64,000 nucleotides of DNA from Gracilaria domingensis. Taxonomy: Eukaryota > Rhodophyta > Florideophyceae > Gracilariales > Gracilariaceae. The stretch covers positions 248,001 to 312,000 of the forward strand of contig VCMS01000023.1 in NCBI GenBank assembly GCA_022539475.1, read 5' to 3'. Shown here piece after piece: positions 30,286-39,842 of this stretch. Under the pieces are notes generated by a model. The model saw only the letters and a list, made by a program, of their open reading frames with translations. It had not been told where the DNA came from and searched no databases. Position 1 is the first letter of the stretch; each line of letters begins with the position of its first letter. The translations under genes and the position numbers were made by a program.

Positions 30286-32024
30286 CCTTTATGAACCGCT
30301 CCCAATCGTCTCTTTTCCCAGTAGTCATAAATTAAGTATCCGGGAAGCTTGGTCTGGTAATGAGGACAGAGGAGGACCTTGATAATCTCCCAGATTGTCT
30401 TCGACATAAATTAACATTAAATGATTTTGGTGGGAGGTAGGATGTTTGTAAAGCAGTGAGTTCTTATCTGTTATCGGACCCTGAGTGCTGAGTGCTTCAC
30501 TGGGCACCGACTGCTCTCCGTATCCTGAGAGATATATACACATGGTGATCGCTAGTTTTGTTTCAACATGAATATCTGTTTCAAGCCTTGAATAATACCG
30601 AGCTCGTTTGGAACTGAAGCATAAAACGTGTATCTTTGTCACATGACTTGAAGACTAGTCATCAAGTTTTCAAGGCTATCCGCGTCTTCGAATACATATT
30701 CATTCTGAAAGCTTGAACGGGTCTGAAATGCATGGCTTGCCAGCCTGTCAAAAGCAGTTCTCAAGTCAGACTCGTGACATCAACGAGTGACCACGTTTAT
30801 GTTTGAAAGCGCGAACGCCTTTTGGATTACGAGAGTAGACTTTCTGCAAGTTAAACTAAACTGTTGTACATGAACACTGATCATCATTTCGATACAATAA
30901 CAGGTCCTCAGAATCTCTTACGCTTCGTCTTGTAGAATGATAGGTCAAGCCAATAACGACAGTGGGTTCGAGATATAAATCGACGCAACATTCCAGGTGG
31001 AAGAGAGCGATGCTCCTTTCTTCACCGCGAAGTCGGAATAAAGCGCGGTAAGCCAAAAGTATGGACAGACGTCTTGAGAGTCCCATCTCACAAATCAAAC
31101 GTGATGATTGCCGAAAGTATGTCGCGCGTGTTAAAGAACTTCTTTAACCAAATTTCTGCTCTCCTTATGAAAGTTCGCGATACTTTGTGTGTTGTGGTGG
31201 CCCATAATCATAACGCCCTGATGATCGGTCCCATCGCTACTGTGCTGCATCTCAAGCCAAGACAGTATCTCATGTCTTCAAGAGTGTGGTCCTAGCTGGT
31301 GGGAATCATAATAGGGAATTCATGCGGAACGAAAGTGTTTGTCAGTTTCGGTAGCATCTAGGTCTTTCGTAGCTGCTCATTCCAATGCATGGCACAGAGC
31401 AGTGCAGTTGGCTCGACATCGTGATCAACGGGAATTTCCAGTGAACGGAGACAATCCATACCTGTAGATGTTTGGGGCCCAGACTCTAGATACTAAAGCA
31501 CACATGTTTCGAGGGTCCAACACCATTTTTGTCTTCAAGGAATCAGAGGAAGACATAAATCAAGCAAGGAAAGTTCGCAGTTGGTGTTCAGACACCAACG
31601 GTCTGAACTCCCTCAATGAACTCCATCGTTTGACACGATACATGCTAATAAAAATGACACGACACGATACATGGGCATGTCTGCCGTCTTGAGGAAAACA
31701 ATAGATGTCGTCCACGAAAGTTAGGACTCCCAACGTGTTCTTAAGCCTATGCAGATATCACACGTAAACAAATACCAGAACCGCGAAAAGGGATCCACAT
31801 CGATAGCGATCGTGTTCAGAAGCTGATATGAGCCCGCAACCTTAATCTTGACTTCTTCGCCCTCAAGAGCCATTCCATGGACTGTTAGATGGAAATACGT
31901 CGACTCGACTCCCAATGTCAAACCATTACACGGGTTTATGGTCGATGATCCCAACGCTCCCAACGCTCCCAACGCTCCCAACGCCCTTAACTACCGCAAA
32001 AGAAAAGCAGTTGGCTTTTTCTAC
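30286..32024. other. Intergenic stretch
   Basis: 1.7 kb with no gene I can support; short unrelated open frames only. It ends with the CCCAACGCT minisatellite next to the 3' end of the following gene. Confidence 0.5.
31950..31985. repeat. 9-bp minisatellite, CCCAACGCT, 4 units
   Basis: Three exact units and one variant (CCCAACGCC) lie in tandem, 40 bp 3' of the stop codon of the minus-strand gene at 32025. Confidence 0.9.
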
Positions 32025-34085
32025 TCAATTCCACCCAGTTTGTGTGTCTTGCGGGTCTATGCCTTCTGTGTCCCGCTTTGCTTGGTTCAAGGCGTCAGAA
32101 CTAGCTCTCAATACAACCGGAGTTGAAAAGACGCTCTTCAACATAGACTTCAACCTGACCACGGTTTTACTCTGGATTTCTCGAAATGCTTCAGAGTGCT
32201 CTCTTGTAACCTGCTCCATTTCCATAGCGGCCATACGCTTCGAAGCTCTTGCCAATGTGCGCTCTGTTAGAGAGCCGAGTTCGTTGTCTGACCTTATACC
32301 ATTGGTGAACCGAGCAAGGATTCTCCTCCTGGCGCGACGGAGCTCCGTGTCGGAGTTAACTAGCTTCGACACCATAGCAGACTGTTCCTTGGTGAACTCT
32401 GTGACAAGCGTATCCTTAACTTGTTCGGGAACGATGTCTTCGTCCAGAATTGTAGCAAGAACCGTCTGTGCCTTGAGCACATTTGTTGATGTATGACGAC
32501 CATAGTCAGGAAGGCTGAAATCCTGCTCAGAAGCCTCTGCCACATTTTGCTCCGTGAATGTGGGTTGAATGGAAGAATCCTCTTCTATCAAAGACAACGA
32601 GCTTGCCTGTTTTCGGGTTAGGTGCCATCTTTTAACATCGCCAGAAGACAAAAGGGCAGAGATCATCGCATCCTCAGGTGAATAGTGTAAGTCGATTACG
32701 TTCCTATCCTTCCTTCTCACGCGCTCACTGACGGTGTATACCATGTTTAATTCGACTTTTTGCGGTGATAGTATAACAAGACGGAATACTTCAACTTGGG
32801 ATTCTTCACCTCCAACCATAAAGGTAACCTCCGAGGGGCACGCTTCTCCGTTTCTTGGAATGACATTGCGTGACCTACTTACGCGCCTGAGACAAGTGGG
32901 GGCGTAGGACAACATTCTACGAAGCAGGCACCGTCCTGTAGCAAGCTCAAACAAACAGATGGATGGATCAGTGACATCGCCAATAGTAAGAGCTAGAACG
33001 CCGAAGAATCCAATCGCGCCTGAGGTGCGACGAGCATGGGCAACAAATGGAGGGTGTAGCAAGTCCCCATCCGAGTTAACATGACACAACACTCCCTCCT
33101 CGTAGCATACTAGGGCACCTTCTGGTAAGGCGCAAACACTAGACACAGGTGCATGTCTGAAAGCGGACCCCAGCGAAGCGCTAACAATCTCCGGTGGTAA
33201 AAACGTCACACGGACCGACAAGTCAGACTCCATCACATGAAGATAGCCATCAGAGGTCCCTATGTATAGCAGGCGTTCGTCAGGCGACACCGCTATGGTA
33301 GTGGGTGCTGCCCTCAACGCCCGTGAAACGCGTCTGTCACTTAGTTCCACAGAAAAGCTGTACACATGATTCGTGCTAGTACCCATCACGAATCGCGCAT
33401 CTCGCGATACAAAGGCGGCGGCCGTAACACGCGGCACATTGCGCGCCCGGTTTGGAGGATAGGCGCCCGATGATACATGTGTCGCGGTTTCCGTTCTCTC
33501 CGGGTGTTCTAACGCTATGCGCACAATACCAGGGCGCGCATTCGTGAGTCTGGCCAAGACGGTATCACACACTACGGCCGCACGCGACGGGACTAGGAGC
33601 AATGGTGCAGGGGCGGCGCGTAGCTGTCGCAGCTCAGCGGGGCGCGCGGCGTAACGCGGAGTGGGTTCACGCGAGGTACGCTCGGCAAACACCGCGCTCA
33701 ACGCCGGTAGAACTTCGCCGGCGGCGCTCAACATGCCTGTACCGCCACGCGCAGCATGACTCAGTCCTGTCTCGAGCGTGTCAGAGGCGACGCGAACTAA
33801 AGAGGTCAGAATTTGGGCAGGTGTATTTGAGTCGTGAATCGTGCTTGCTGGCTCTGGGGGGTTTCTTGTGACAGGTGGAGGAGCTCCATCTCCCAAACGG
33901 ATGAAATCGTCGAAGGTGTCTGGGAGAGTAAGCGCATCAATCGAGGGAGTGGTGAAGCGAGGCCGAGGTGGGGCAGACGACGGGCGGCTGCGCGCGCGCG
34001 GGTTGCGATTGACAGCGGCTGTGGCAGAGCCGACAGCCAGCCGTGGAGGTTCTGTGTCAGACGGCGGAGTTGGGACTGGCTGCAT
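32025..34085 (-). CDS. Uncharacterised beta-propeller-like protein (686 aa)
   Basis: ATG at 34085, single exon. Residues 1-110 are Pro/Arg/Ser-rich and disordered. From ~120 to ~490 the sequence has the rhythm of WD-type blades: VTAAAFVSRDARFVMGTSTNHVYSF, PTTIAVSPDERLLYIGTSDG, then SSVCALPEGALVCYEEGVL and IDLHYSPEDAMISALLSSGDVKRWHL. Canonical Trp-Asp ends are weak. The C-terminal ~170 residues are highly charged and helical (KEQSAMVSKLVNSDTELRRARRRI and similar), probably a coiled coil. Propeller plus helical tail suggests a subunit of a larger complex, possibly nucleoporin- or trafficking-related. I cannot name it. It lies head-away from Mpv17, with a doubtful gene between. Confidence 0.6.
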   Translation of the reverse strand: MQPVPTPPSDTEPPRLAVGSATAAVNRNPRARSRPSSAPPRPRFTTPSIDALTLPDTFDDFIRLGDGAPPPVTRNPPEPASTIHDSNTPAQILTSLVRVASDTLETGLSHAARGGTGMLSAAGEVLPALSAVFAERTSREPTPRYAARPAELRQLRAAPAPLLLVPSRAAVVCDTVLARLTNARPGIVRIALEHPERTETATHVSSGAYPPNRARNVPRVTAAAFVSRDARFVMGTSTNHVYSFSVELSDRRVSRALRAAPTTIAVSPDERLLYIGTSDGYLHVMESDLSVRVTFLPPEIVSASLGSAFRHAPVSSVCALPEGALVCYEEGVLCHVNSDGDLLHPPFVAHARRTSGAIGFFGVLALTIGDVTDPSICLFELATGRCLLRRMLSYAPTCLRRVSRSRNVIPRNGEACPSEVTFMVGGEESQVEVFRLVILSPQKVELNMVYTVSERVRRKDRNVIDLHYSPEDAMISALLSSGDVKRWHLTRKQASSLSLIEEDSSIQPTFTEQNVAEASEQDFSLPDYGRHTSTNVLKAQTVLATILDEDIVPEQVKDTLVTEFTKEQSAMVSKLVNSDTELRRARRRILARFTNGIRSDNELGSLTERTLARASKRMAAMEMEQVTREHSEAFREIQSKTVVRLKSMLKSVFSTPVVLRASSDALNQAKRDTEGIDPQDTQTGWN

Positions 34086-34656
34086 CTTGCTGACGTGAGA
34101 AACGAGAAAATACTGTTGGGTGTAGTGAGCCCAACAAGAAACAAAAAGAGGTAGAATACCAGGGGTAGTCTTCTATCTTTCTGATACTGTCTACACTTTG
34201 CTTTGAGGCAACACACAACACATGTTGTTGCGATCTTCCGACAATTATCGCACGCGGAGCGCATTGCCCTTGTCACCTTCTATCTGGGCTGCTCCTCGGT
34301 CCAATTTGAGGGACATTCGTGAACACTGTCTTCAACGCTTTTAACCGATCCAATACTTTGCCGGCAACAACCGTAGATACGGCCAAAGAAACTTTCCGTA
34401 CAACCAATCGTGAACACGAGAATTAGAAGCGTATTGCCCCTGACCGGGCGAAATGTTCCAGTGTCTACCTTTTTGTGCCTGTGAATGGTATTTCCCTTAC
34501 GACACAAGGTTGTTACACAATTGCATTCGGAATTGTTCTCCATCATGGTATTGCGAATGCTATCGATTGCAAGTTGGAAGAGCGAGCAGCAACACGAAAG
34601 TCTTCTTGTCTCCAGCTGTGGCGGGCCTCAGCTACTTTTGTACATCAAACAAAAGT
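34086..34656. other. Intergenic stretch upstream of the beta-propeller-like gene
   Basis: 570 bp holding the probable promoter of the minus-strand gene ending at 32025. No clear TATA box or gene was seen. A short minus-strand frame (34280-34546) is Cys-rich and unremarkable. Confidence 0.4.
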
Positions 34657-35801
34657 TTATACACTCCACAAGACATCATGTCTTGTGGGGATGTCTGTCT
34701 GCTCCAAGGTTCTGAAGAACTCCCCAAACGCCCGGACTTGACTCGCGCGATAATCTGCATCATAATACGCTGCCAACGCACGCTCTGTTGAGAGCAGGGC
34801 AAGTTGTATAGGGGAGGAATACGACACGAATAGGGTATGGGCTAGAAACGCTAGCAAATGCCTATTGTGACTGCAGAGGAAGGAAGGAAGAAGGCCCATA
34901 TGAAACCTAGCGAGGAATCGTTCATTGTTGTCGCGTACATGTGATGGCATCATCATCATTCTCACCCCTTTTCTGAATGCAATTACACTCTTTTCCCACG
35001 TATTGAACAAGTGCTGTCATTACCATCTTAACAACAATAGTTGAGAGGGCTGGAGTATTACCGAGACTCTTTCAAATTGAGAGTCTCGAGAACTTTTGGT
35101 GAACCGATTAACGTGTAGGAGAACAGTTGTATCTGCAACGCGCTCAGTGACCTCCTCGGTGGCGGCGACGGTGCGCAACTCACGGCGTACGACCCTGAAG
35201 GACAATTGGTATTGTTTTTGTGCGCAGGTCGTTGTAAACGCGAGCTCATGGGCATGCGCAACAGACAGTCAGCAGCATGACGAGAGATAATCTCGATGGA
35301 AAATGCGCATGTCAAACCAAAGTTGTTAGCGAGTGCTCTGATAGCTTGTTAGTTTGACGAACTCTCTCGTTCTCCTTGTTTCTAATATTGTGGTCGGCAG
35401 CGCTACTTTTCGACAATCTTGGAGCGGGCGGTAAGCATGTACCGGCATTGATGCAGTGCTCTCTGGACAGTGGCGAACATAGCGCATTGGACTTGCTGCT
35501 GCTGCTGCTGCTGCTGCTGCTGTGTGCAATTGTTTGTCGGACACAAAACAACACTTGTTCTATTTGCATCAGTTGTGCCCGTCCGGGGAAGAGAAACATA
35601 GATATTATGTGGTTGGTGAGTGCAGGCAAGTGCTGTCATTGAGCCTCGGTAAGGAAGCCGCGAATTGGACCAAAGTGAAATTGTCAAGGTACTGAAGGTA
35701 CGAACGTAGATCATGAGATAACTTACAAGGGGTACGAACGCGTCAAGTTGCAGATGTTCTGGTCCAAAAACAGAAAAAGGAGAGATAAAACATGCAAACA
35801 T
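34657..35801 (-). CDS. Possible multi-exon gene, product unknown
   Basis: Several minus-strand frames in a row read like real protein and are bounded by plausible splice signals. A first exon from the ATG at 35801 (MFACFISPF...) ends at a GTAAGT near 35725. An acceptor GACAG just before CACTTG (~35627) opens a segment with FLFPGRAQLMQIEQVLF and a Ser run from a CTG repeat. A last exon (34657-35016) is preceded by another GACAG-CACTTG acceptor, which would close a 48-bp intron. I could not place one middle junction, so I give no protein. The last exon contains QLALLSTERALAAYYDADYR. The identity is unknown and the gene may be wrong in detail. Confidence 0.3.
35494..35522. repeat. (CTG)n microsatellite
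   Basis: About nine CTG/GCT units. On the minus strand they would encode a Ser or Gln run, depending on frame. Confidence 0.95.
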
Positions 35802-36056
35802 TGAATGACTGGAAGCCAAGTGTGACAAGGCGATACGACGATCGGCGTGGGTAACCTCATCCACTCATTCGTCACGTGTTGCGGCGGCCTCATTGTGCGT
35901 CAACTGGCACCAACGAACACTCGATCTAGTCGTAGAGAAGGCAGCGTTGAGCATCAGCGCTTCCTGCTCACTCCTCACCACTTGCGCGCGCGCAAATCGG
36001 CGGCGCGTTCATCGAGCACTTTCTCTCTCTCCCCCCCCAATCTCCCACCTTCCGCA

Positions 36057-36835
36057 ATGTCCGGCATCTGGGCGCGTTACAACGCGGCACTCGTCGCAAA
36101 GCCGCTGCAAACGAAGACCATGACCGTAAGTGCGGCGGCGTTCCTCCCCCACCGCGAGCGACACGCGTCGCGGCGTTGAGAAAATGGCGCGCTAACCGTC
36201 CGCGAAACAACAACAACAACAACAACAACAAAAGTCGTTCACAGGTTTCATGCTCGGCGATCTGGTGGCACAGGCGCCCGACATCAGCTCCGGCAAGGCG
36301 TGGGACGTGCGACGAACAGCCAAGATGGGCGCGTTCGGGCTGTGTCTGCACGGGCCCATCGGGCACTACTGGTACTCGTTCCTTGACCGGACGGTGATGA
36401 CGGCGGCGCCCACGTCGGCCAAGGCGGTGGCGGCCAAGACGGGCATCGACCAGATGTTGTTCGCGCCCATCTTCACGTCGATGTTCTTCGGCGCGATGAA
36501 GGCGATGGACGGCAAGGTGGACGAGGTGAGCGGCGAGGTGCGGGAGAAGCTGTGGCCCACGATGAAGGTGAACTGGACTGTGTACGTAGGCGCATTCCCT
36601 GCCGGCGCGCGCGCCCCCGCACGACGCACTGACCAGCGCGCGGCCGCTGCGGCTCGACTCTCGCGCGCATTGCGTTTACTGCTGCAGATGGCCGGTTGCG
36701 CACGTGATCAACTTCCGCTTCATCCCGTCGTCGCAGCGCATCCTGTACATCAACACGATACAGATCGGGTACAACGCGTTCCTGTCGACGATGCAGGCGG
36801 CCGGGCCCGCGGCGGAGACCAAGGAGGCTGCGTAG
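36057..36835 (+). CDS. Mpv17/PMP22 family membrane protein
   Basis: Three exons: 36057-36125, 36235-36581 and 36688-36835, giving 187 aa. Intron 1 (109 bp, GTAAGT...AAAG) ends after a (CAA)n run. Intron 2 (106 bp) starts GTACGT and ends GCAG. Both choices keep frame and restore the family pattern: TMT|SFTGFMLGDLVAQ and NWTV|WPVAHVINFRFIPSSQR. Members are small four-helix channel-like proteins of the inner mitochondrial or peroxisomal membrane. Matching features are GDLVAQ, GPIGHYWYSFLDR, DQMLFAPIF, W(P)VAHVINF and a C-terminal segment. The length is normal for the family (170-200 aa). The N-terminus matches the usual short amphipathic start, with no plastid transit peptide. Confidence 0.9.
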
Positions 36836-37000
36836 CGTGCAAGCGCCGAATTGGGCAGTGGCTACTACTCATATTATTAAAGCTCTGTTTGCCGAGCAAG
36901 CAAGCAAGTTTTGGCAAGTTTTGGCATGTAAGCAAGGATATCCTTGAAAATAATATATGCAAGCAAAGCTGCGAGCAACGCTGTGTGCCACCCGCGGCTG

Positions 37001-37825
37001 TCACTGCGCACGCTCCTGCGCCTGCGCCTGCGCCTGCGCCTGCGCCTGCGCCTGCGCCTGCGCCGCGCGGTGCTGGAACACGGACATGTCTCCAATATCA
37101 TCCGTGACGCGCTGCGTGAGCTTTCTGGCGCAAAACAACACGAAGGCGGCCGCAAACACGGCGGCGCCCGCGCGCTCCGCCTGCAGCGGCAGCGCGGCCA
37201 CAAAGTGGCCGCCCACCAGCAGCGGCGTGAGCAGCGCCAGCGCCACGGCCTCGGCGCGCGCAAAGCAGAACGCCTCCTTGACGAACACGCCCGTGAGCGC
37301 CACAAACGGCCAGCCCGTGGCCAGCAGCAGCGCCGGGCGCGCGTACACCAGCGGCACCAGCTCGTGGCGCGCCGCCAGCACGGCCAGCGCGCCCGCCAGC
37401 CCGGCGCCCCACAGCAGCCGCAGCGCGTCGTGCAGCGGCTTCATGTAGATGTGGATGTGCGCCAGCGCCACGCCGAGCGCCGCGCTCCACGCCACGAACA
37501 GCGCGTCGTACGCGGCCGCGGGCGCCGGCGCGCCGCTCAGCGCCAGCGCGATGCTCGCGCTCTGCGCGGCGCACACGGCGGCCAGCGCGGCGCGGTACGC
37601 GCGCACGGCGCGCACGTCGGCGCGCGTGAGGTACCACGCGCCGTACGCGCCGTCGAACGGGCCGTCCACCACGTCGGGCGCGCTCGACGCCGACATGCGC
37701 GCCGGCGGCGGCGCGCGCGGCGCGGCCGGCGCGCGGCGCGCGCGGAGGCGCAGGCGGAGCGGCGCGCGCGGCGCGGCGGCGCGCGCGGCGAGGCGCGGCG
37801 CGCAGGGCACGAACGCGGCGGGCAT
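37001..37825 (-). CDS. DUF2301-like integral membrane protein, plastid-targeted
   Basis: A 274-aa protein from the ATG at 37825; the frame is open further 5' only through a minisatellite. The N-terminus MPAAFVPCAPRLAARAAAPR is Ala/Arg-rich with Phe5, a red-algal transit peptide type. The mature part starts near GPFDGAYGAWYLTRADVRAVRAYR and has about five membrane segments. The conserved pieces HIYMKPLHDALRLLW, WPFVALTGVFVKEAFCF and the terminal DDIGDMSVF match my memory of the cyanobacterial/plastid DUF2301 family. Function is unknown. The C-terminus is an Ala-Gln repeat (AQAQ...) encoded by eight CTGCGC units (37016-37063). The codons are strongly GC-biased. The gene has no visible intron and is read in the same direction as the upstream cyclin gene. 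Confidence 0.65.
   Translation of the reverse strand: MPAAFVPCAPRLAARAAAPRAPLRLRLRARRAPAAPRAPPPARMSASSAPDVVDGPFDGAYGAWYLTRADVRAVRAYRAALAAVCAAQSASIALALSGAPAPAAAYDALFVAWSAALGVALAHIHIYMKPLHDALRLLWGAGLAGALAVLAARHELVPLVYARPALLLATGWPFVALTGVFVKEAFCFARAEAVALALLTPLLVGGHFVAALPLQAERAGAAVFAAAFVLFCARKLTQRVTDDIGDMSVFQHRAAQAQAQAQAQAQAQAQERAQ
37016..37063. repeat. (CTGCGC)8 coding hexanucleotide repeat
   Basis: Eight perfect 6-bp units encode an Ala-Gln tail at the end of the DUF2301-like protein. They could vary in number between strains without shifting the frame. Confidence 0.95.
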
Positions 37826-37963
37826 GGCGCGGCGGCAACGGGCAGGGCGCTGCGCGGCGGCAGCGGTGCGCGCGCCACGCCGCGGCGGCGGCGGCGCGCG
37901 CGCGCAGCGCCAAGCCAGATATGGCGCGCGAGATGGCGTATCTGCCACGTGTGCCGCGTGCGC

Positions 37964-38070
37964 GCGCTGGAGGCGCTGGAGGCGCTGGAGGCGCTGGAGG
38001 CGCTGGAGGCGCTGGCGCGCTGGAGGCGCTGGCGCGCTGGCGCGCTGGCGCGCTGGCGCGCTGGAGGCGC
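37964..38070. repeat. 9-bp minisatellite, GCGCTGGAG / GCGCTGGC mixture
   Basis: Five exact GCGCTGGAG units, then alternating GCGCTGGCGC and GCGCTGGAG variants. It lies about 140 bp upstream of the DUF2301-like start codon. Confidence 0.9.
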
Positions 38071-38525
38071 TTCGCGCGGCGCGGAACGCGGCGCCTGCCT
38101 GTTCGTTTTTGGGACAGCGCGCCGTGGATACTATGTACAGTAAGATATCTGCCAACTTGCCAAGTTACTCGGCCAAACCGCCGCGGCCTGCCGCCGCGGC
38201 CGCGGCCGCGGCGGAGGCAGCAGCCGGCGCGCGCGCGTATCGGCTGCAAAGGTTGCGCACCAAGCATATCTGTAACAATAACAACAATCCATTGGACGAA
38301 TTACGTGGGCTGATGTAAGCGCCGGCGACGCCTCGCCGCGCGCGCCGCGCGCCGCGCGCTCTCGAGTGCGCCCATGACGTCATGCGCCGCCGCGGTGGAA
38401 CGGCCGCCGCGCGCTGCCGCCGCGCGCCCGCGCCACGTGCGCGCGCGCGCTCGCGCGAGGCGCGCCGCCGCTTGGCGCCAAACGCCGCCGTGCATCCCAC
38501 GCGCGCCGCGGCCGCCACGCACAGA

Positions 38526-38530
<5 letters not shown>

Positions 38531-38565
<35 letters not shown>
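38531..38565. repeat. (GA)n microsatellite
   Basis: About 17 uninterrupted GA units just 3' of the cyclin stop codon. Confidence 0.95.
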
Positions 38566-38567
<2 letters not shown>

Positions 38568-38573
38568 AACAAA

Positions 38574-39512
38574 CTAGCAGGCCGCCTTTTTACGAAAACA
38601 ACGCGCGCGTGCCGCCGCCCCCCCCCCCCCGCCGCCGCCGCCGCCGGCGCACGCCGCGAGCGGCGCGCGCGGCGCGCGCGGCGCGGCGCGCGCGTCGCGC
38701 TCGAACAGCGCGGCAATGGCGCGGCGCAGGCGGCGCGCGCACGCGTGCACCTGCGGCAGGTCGACGCCGCACTCGCGCGCGTAGCGCAGCACGGCGCGCT
38801 GCGACGGACTGGCGGCGTCGGCGGCGCGCAGCGCGCCGGCCACCACGAAGCACGCCACGCCCACCGAGGTGGCGCGCGCGCTGGCCAGCGCCGCGTCCAT
38901 CAGGCACGTGAGCACCAGCGTGTCCAGCAGCGGCGCGCGCCGCGCCGCGGCGGGGAAGCGCTTGCACAGCTCGAGCGCCACCTCGTGCGGCGTCACCACG
39001 TGCACGCGCCACTGCAGCGCGCTGAGCACCACGCCCTCCATCGCCGCCACGTCGCGCGGCGTGGTGCTGGCGCGCCGCGCGATCAGCTCGATGGGGATGT
39101 GCGCGTCCACCAGCTGCTTGCACGCGATCAGCACGCACGCCGCCGTCAGCGCGTACAGCACGCCCTTGTTCACCTTCACGGCGTGGCGCTCCAGGAAGCG
39201 GTCGAACAGGTTGGTGGCGATCGCCGTCGTCGCCATCGGCAGGTTGAGAAAGTCCGCCATCTCGCGCGACCACGCCACCACCTGCTCCCTCATGGCGCCG
39301 TTCACGCGCGACGACGACAGGTGCCGCTCGCGCACCACGTGCGCGAGGTCGCGCGCGCTCAGCTGCGCCAGCGGCTCCAGCGCCGCCAGCGCCGCCGCCG
39401 CCGCCGCCGCGCCGCCCGCGCCGGACGCGCCGGGCGCGCGCTCGCGCACCCTTCTTCTCTTGCCGCACGGCGCGGCGGCGGAGGCGGCGGCCGCGCGCGC
39501 CAGCCGCCTCCT

Positions 39513-39560
<48 letters not shown>

Positions 39561-39842
39561 GGCGTCGTCGTCGCTGACGAGCGAGCCCAGCGACGCGCAC
39601 GAGGCGCCCCGCCCACTCGTCGTCGCGCGCCGCGCGCGGTCCAGTGCGGCGGCCGCGCCCGCGGCCGGCGGCGCGCCGTCGGCGCGCGCGCGCGCGGCGG
39701 GGGCGGCGCGCCGCGTCGCGCAGCGCCGCGCCGGCGCCGCCGCGGCGGGCGCGCGCGCCGGCCGCGCGCCCGCGCGCGCGCACCCACGCGCCGGCCGCCG
39801 CCGGCGCGCGCCGCGCGCGCGCCGGTGGAACGCCGCGCGCAT
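38574..39842 (-). CDS. Cyclin (cyclin-box protein)
   Basis: The frame opens at an ATG at 39842 (422 aa), but the first ~170 residues are Arg/Ala/Pro-rich with a Pro15 run, and the true start could be internal. Residues ~185-310 form a cyclin box: MREQVVAWSREMADFLNLP, ATNLFDRFLERHAV, ALTAACVLIACKQLV and the PRDVAAMEGVVLSALQWRVHVVTPHEVALEL stretch. The conserved Arg/Asp/Lys pattern for CDK binding is largely present (for example NLFDRFL and ACKQ). Cyclins activate cyclin-dependent kinases. The subclass is not clear; the TPHEVALEL segment is closest to D-type or plant-like cyclins. Codon use is extreme in GC. It is divergent to the proline-rich gene at 41454 across a 1.6-kb GC island. Confidence 0.8.

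Larger units (their letters stand above)
37826..38573. other. GC-rich region upstream of the DUF2301-like gene
   Basis: Contains the 9-bp minisatellite, GCCGCGGCC-type palindromes near 38180-38215 and a (GA)n run. It should hold the promoter of the DUF2301-like gene and the 3' end of the cyclin gene. Frames of 130-390 codons on either strand are low-complexity artefacts. Confidence 0.5.

Noticed and set aside
36944-38267. Plus- and minus-strand frames of about 290-400 codons over the DUF2301-like gene
   Set aside because: Arg/Ala-rich shadows of a GC-biased gene. Only one frame has membrane segments and conserved motifs.
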